Shown in pieces: positions 5,759-6,580 of a stretch of DNA of 6,580 nt (its first letter is position 1; each line of letters opens with the position of its first letter). The stretch is from DATJFX01 sp035495465 (GTDB lineage Bacteria > Patescibacteriota > Doudnabacteria > UBA920 > O2-02-FULL-48-8), in NCBI GenBank assembly GCA_035495465.1, contig DATJFX010000063.1:1-6580 (forward strand). The letters run 5' to 3'. The notes below the pieces were generated by a model. The model did no database searches. It saw only the letters and a program-made list of their open reading frames with translations, and was not told the origin of the DNA. The translations under genes were made by a program, and so were the position numbers.

Positions 5759-5833
5759 GAATTGTGAGGACCTTCCAATGTCCGAACACTTAGTCGCCCT
5801 CAGGCGACGTCTTCGACAAGCGCATGCCCGAGC
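5737..5833 (+). ncRNA. Candidate structured RNA: three-way junction with two tandem G.A motifs
   Basis: The sequence folds into a closed three-way junction. P1 is 13 perfect pairs (5741-5753 with 5817-5829), then a 2x2 GA/GA mismatch (5754-5755 opposite 5815-5816), then GAAGA/TCTTC (5756-5760 with 5810-5814). Below P1 there is another GA/GA mismatch (5739-5740 opposite 5830-5831) closed by GC/GC (5737-5738 with 5832-5833). P2 is GTG/CAC plus GGAC/GTCC (5764-5789). P3 is GTCGCC-CTCA-GGCGAC (5793-5808). Tandem sheared G.A pairs exist only if the plus strand is the RNA; the minus strand would have C.U mismatches. However, the element lies just downstream of tRNA-Pro on the minus strand, and I see no strong plus-strand promoter. 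I do not recognise the family. A mobile palindromic DNA repeat is the alternative. Confidence 0.6.
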
Positions 5834-5838
5834 CTTCT

Positions 5839-5912
5839 TGGTCGGGCTGCTGGGAATTGAACCCAGTCTACACCCACCCCATGGGCGCGTACTACCGGTA
5901 TACTACAGCCCG
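5839..5912 (-). tRNA. tRNA-Pro (GGG), CCA encoded
   Basis: The minus strand folds as a full cloverleaf: acceptor CGGGCTG/CAGCCCG (5912-5906 with 5849-5843), D-arm GTAT-ACCGGTA-GTAC, anticodon stem CGCCC/GGGTG with loop ATGGGGT, and T-arm CTGGG-TTCAATT-CCCAG. Loop positions 34-36 read GGG, so it decodes proline CCC/CCU. C1-G72 with discriminator A73 (5842) fits bacterial proline tRNAs. CCA is encoded at 5841-5839. No group I intron or long variable arm is present. Confidence 0.96.
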
Positions 5913-5928
5913 TTACTGTACACGGGTA

Positions 5929-5934
5929 ATTATA
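5929..5934 (-). promoter_or_regulatory. -10 box for tRNA-Pro
   Basis: A perfect TATAAT on the minus strand ends 16 nt before the first tRNA base, predicting a start about 9-10 nt upstream of the mature 5' end. At 17-bp spacing the -35 position falls in the U-tract of the upstream terminator and has no good match. Confidence 0.6.
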
Positions 5935-5951
5935 ATTTATTCTGAAGCAAT

Positions 5952-5986
5952 AAAAAAGAGCCCAGGACTCGAGTGAGTACTGGGCT
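5952..5986 (-). terminator. Intrinsic terminator of the GC-rich orphan gene pair
   Basis: On the minus strand, AGCCCAG (5986-5980) pairs with CTGGGCT (5965-5959). After one T/C mismatch, ACTC pairs with GAGT around an ACTC loop. Six U residues follow at 5957-5952. It lies downstream of the two small genes and just before the tRNA-Pro promoter, so it insulates the tRNA transcript. A smaller perfect hairpin, CCTAAC-ATCC-GTTAGG (6006-6021), sits between it and the last stop codon. Confidence 0.9.
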
Positions 5987-6050
5987 TGGGTCCAGCGGGT
6001 GGGTTCCTAACATCCGTTAGGTAACTTCTTCACTAAACCCGAAGCTTGGG

Positions 6051-6263
6051 TTAATCGGCTCCTTGCGGGCCCTTGCACAGGAGCTCTTCGGCGCTGCGGG
6101 ACGGGTCATCTTCGGGGCAGACATCGAGACGTCGAGCGCGTTGGAGACGTTCCTCTGAAGACGCACTCTGCACGGTCGCGTGTCGTTGTGCGAGATGAGC
6201 ATTGCGATCCTGCTGGCGCTGCGGGCCGTGTGGATCAGACTCGGACGAATACGAATGGCGCAT
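6051..6263 (-). CDS. Hypothetical small polar protein (70 aa)
   Basis: I do not recognise this protein. It is very hydrophilic, rich in Gln, Arg, Ser, Asp and Glu, with no membrane segment and a low-complexity N-terminal half (PQRQQDRNAH). Two isolated cysteines (in VCPED and LLCKG) form no known motif. The ATG at 6263 has a good Shine-Dalgarno sequence, GAGG, about five nt upstream. That sequence begins right after the TAA of the preceding gene, and the two reading frames are the same with only 9 nt between them. Codon use (CGC, CAG, CTC, GAT) resembles the gene upstream. It could instead be the former C-terminal part of one longer protein broken by a nonsense codon, but the well-placed ribosome-binding site argues for a real second gene. 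Confidence 0.55.
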   Translation of the reverse strand: MRHSYSSESDPHGPQRQQDRNAHLAQRHATVQSASSEERLQRARRLDVCPEDDPSRSAEELLCKGPQGAD

Positions 6264-6272
6264 GATTTCCTC

Positions 6273-6554
6273 TTAGTGCCGGATGATGAAGCCGCCGTCG
6301 GGTTGCCAGGCAGCCTCGAGGTGGAATTCGTAGATGAGACTTTCGATTTCAAACCGAAGCACTTGTATCCTCTGCCGATGCATAGCTTCGGCTTCGTACT
6401 GATGATTCGGCTCGCCGCGGCTGTTTCGAAGGGTCGAGCGCTCACTGGCTGCGACTTTGCTTTCAAGTTCCTGAACTTTGATCGCTTTCGCGATCAAGTC
6501 CCGAATGATTCCGGGCCGCGGGTCTGGCTTCTGGGGCAAGATTTGGATGAGCAT
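6273..6554 (-). CDS. Hypothetical coiled-coil-like small protein (93 aa)
   Basis: I do not recognise this protein. It has balanced coding composition. Predicted helices run from about residue 15 to 42 (IIRDLIAKAIKVQELESKVAASER) and about 53 to 79 (YEAEAMHRQRIQVLRFEIESLIYEF), giving a short helical hairpin or coiled coil with Leu/Ile heptad spacing. The C-terminus is AAWQPDGGFIIRH. There are no cysteines, signal peptide or TM segment. ATG at 6554 has GGAG five nt upstream. The frame stays open to the window edge, so a longer N-terminus cannot be excluded. It is the first visible gene of a two-gene unit ending at the terminator 5952-5986. It is more GC-rich than the central operon, like the orphan gene at 468-995. 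Confidence 0.7.
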   Translation of the reverse strand: MLIQILPQKPDPRPGIIRDLIAKAIKVQELESKVAASERSTLRNSRGEPNHQYEAEAMHRQRIQVLRFEIESLIYEFHLEAAWQPDGGFIIRH

Positions 6555-6580
6555 GGCGTCTCCACTAGCTCTGGTTGACC

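Noticed and set aside
5771..5789. 5S rRNA-like stretch (UUCC-AAUG-CCGAACAC)
   Set aside because: It resembles the 5S loop B/C sequence, but the element is too short and the helix that would be IV/V is only a 16-nt hairpin, so it is not a 5S rRNA.
5764..5795. Hammerhead-like core (GUGAGGA ... GAA ... GUC)
   Set aside because: The first core base is wrong, stem II would start with a C-C clash, and no stem III can be drawn.
5909..5926. tRNA-Pro leader CCCGT pairing with ACGGG at the acceptor 5' end
   Set aside because: The start expected from the -10 box lies at or inside CCCGT, so most of that arm would probably not be transcribed.
5745..5945. Plus-strand open frame of 66 codons
   Set aside because: Its second half is the antisense of tRNA-Pro (the GIEPS...PPHGRVLPVYYSP stretch is a typical artefact of reading an antisense tRNA), and its first half is the structured repeat.
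6017..6466. Minus-strand open frame of 149 codons overlapping both small GC-rich genes
   Set aside because: Its product is dominated by Ser, Arg, Pro and Ala with no structural pattern, as expected for an off-frame shadow of GC-rich genes.
6180..6578. Plus-strand open frame of 132 codons
   Set aside because: It is antisense to the 93-aa gene, which has a Shine-Dalgarno sequence, sensible codon use and a downstream terminator. The plus frame has none of these.

Overview
This window looks like a piece of a small-genome bacterium, probably of the Candidate Phyla Radiation (Patescibacteria). That assignment is inference. It rests on AT-rich, tightly overlapping genes, flavin cofactor synthesis reduced to salvage with stand-alone kinase and adenylyltransferase genes, and several orphan proteins. 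TGA acts as a stop codon in several genes (twice inside an ATGA start/stop overlap), so the code is standard and not the UGA-glycine code of Gracilibacteria or SR1.

Left end (1-1037): mscL on the minus strand carries a C-terminal zinc ribbon. It lies head-to-head with an orphan 175-aa gene on the plus strand. The orphan has a near-consensus promoter whose -35 box lies inside the first codons of mscL, a perfect AGGAGG, and a UUCG-capped terminator buried in the 3' coding end of the next, convergent gene.

Flavin block (1001-3264, minus strand): an EamA/DMT transporter sits directly under an FMN riboswitch with its own extended -10 promoter. Upstream of it are a stand-alone riboflavin kinase, a NIF3/CutA-like small protein and a RibL-like FAD synthase in overlapping frames. 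Together they can be read as riboflavin import, then FMN, then FAD. The riboswitch expression platform can be read base by base: a 9-nt stretch of the aptamer 5' side is perfectly complementary to a stretch that otherwise sequesters the transporter ribosome-binding site.

Dikinase block (3261-5677, minus strand): two genes overlapping by ATGA encode the ATP-grasp half and the phosphohistidine half of a PEP-synthase-like dikinase. The PEP/pyruvate-binding barrel is absent, so the order resembles rifampin phosphotransferase split in two. These genes overlap into the flavin genes, giving one run of five coupled genes.

RNA-rich gap (5678-6050): a tRNA-Pro(GGG) with encoded CCA and its own -10 box; a roughly 97-nt three-way-junction element with two tandem G.A motifs; a direct repeat of one arm of that element; and a strong minus-strand terminator.

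Right end (6051-6580): two small GC-rich orphan genes on the minus strand end at that terminator. The orphan genes at both ends are visibly more GC-rich than the central operon.

The strongest candidates for something undescribed are the structured RNA element with a competing second arm (5691-5833), the anti-P1/sequester switch controlling a DMT-type riboflavin importer, and the split dikinase coupled to flavin genes.
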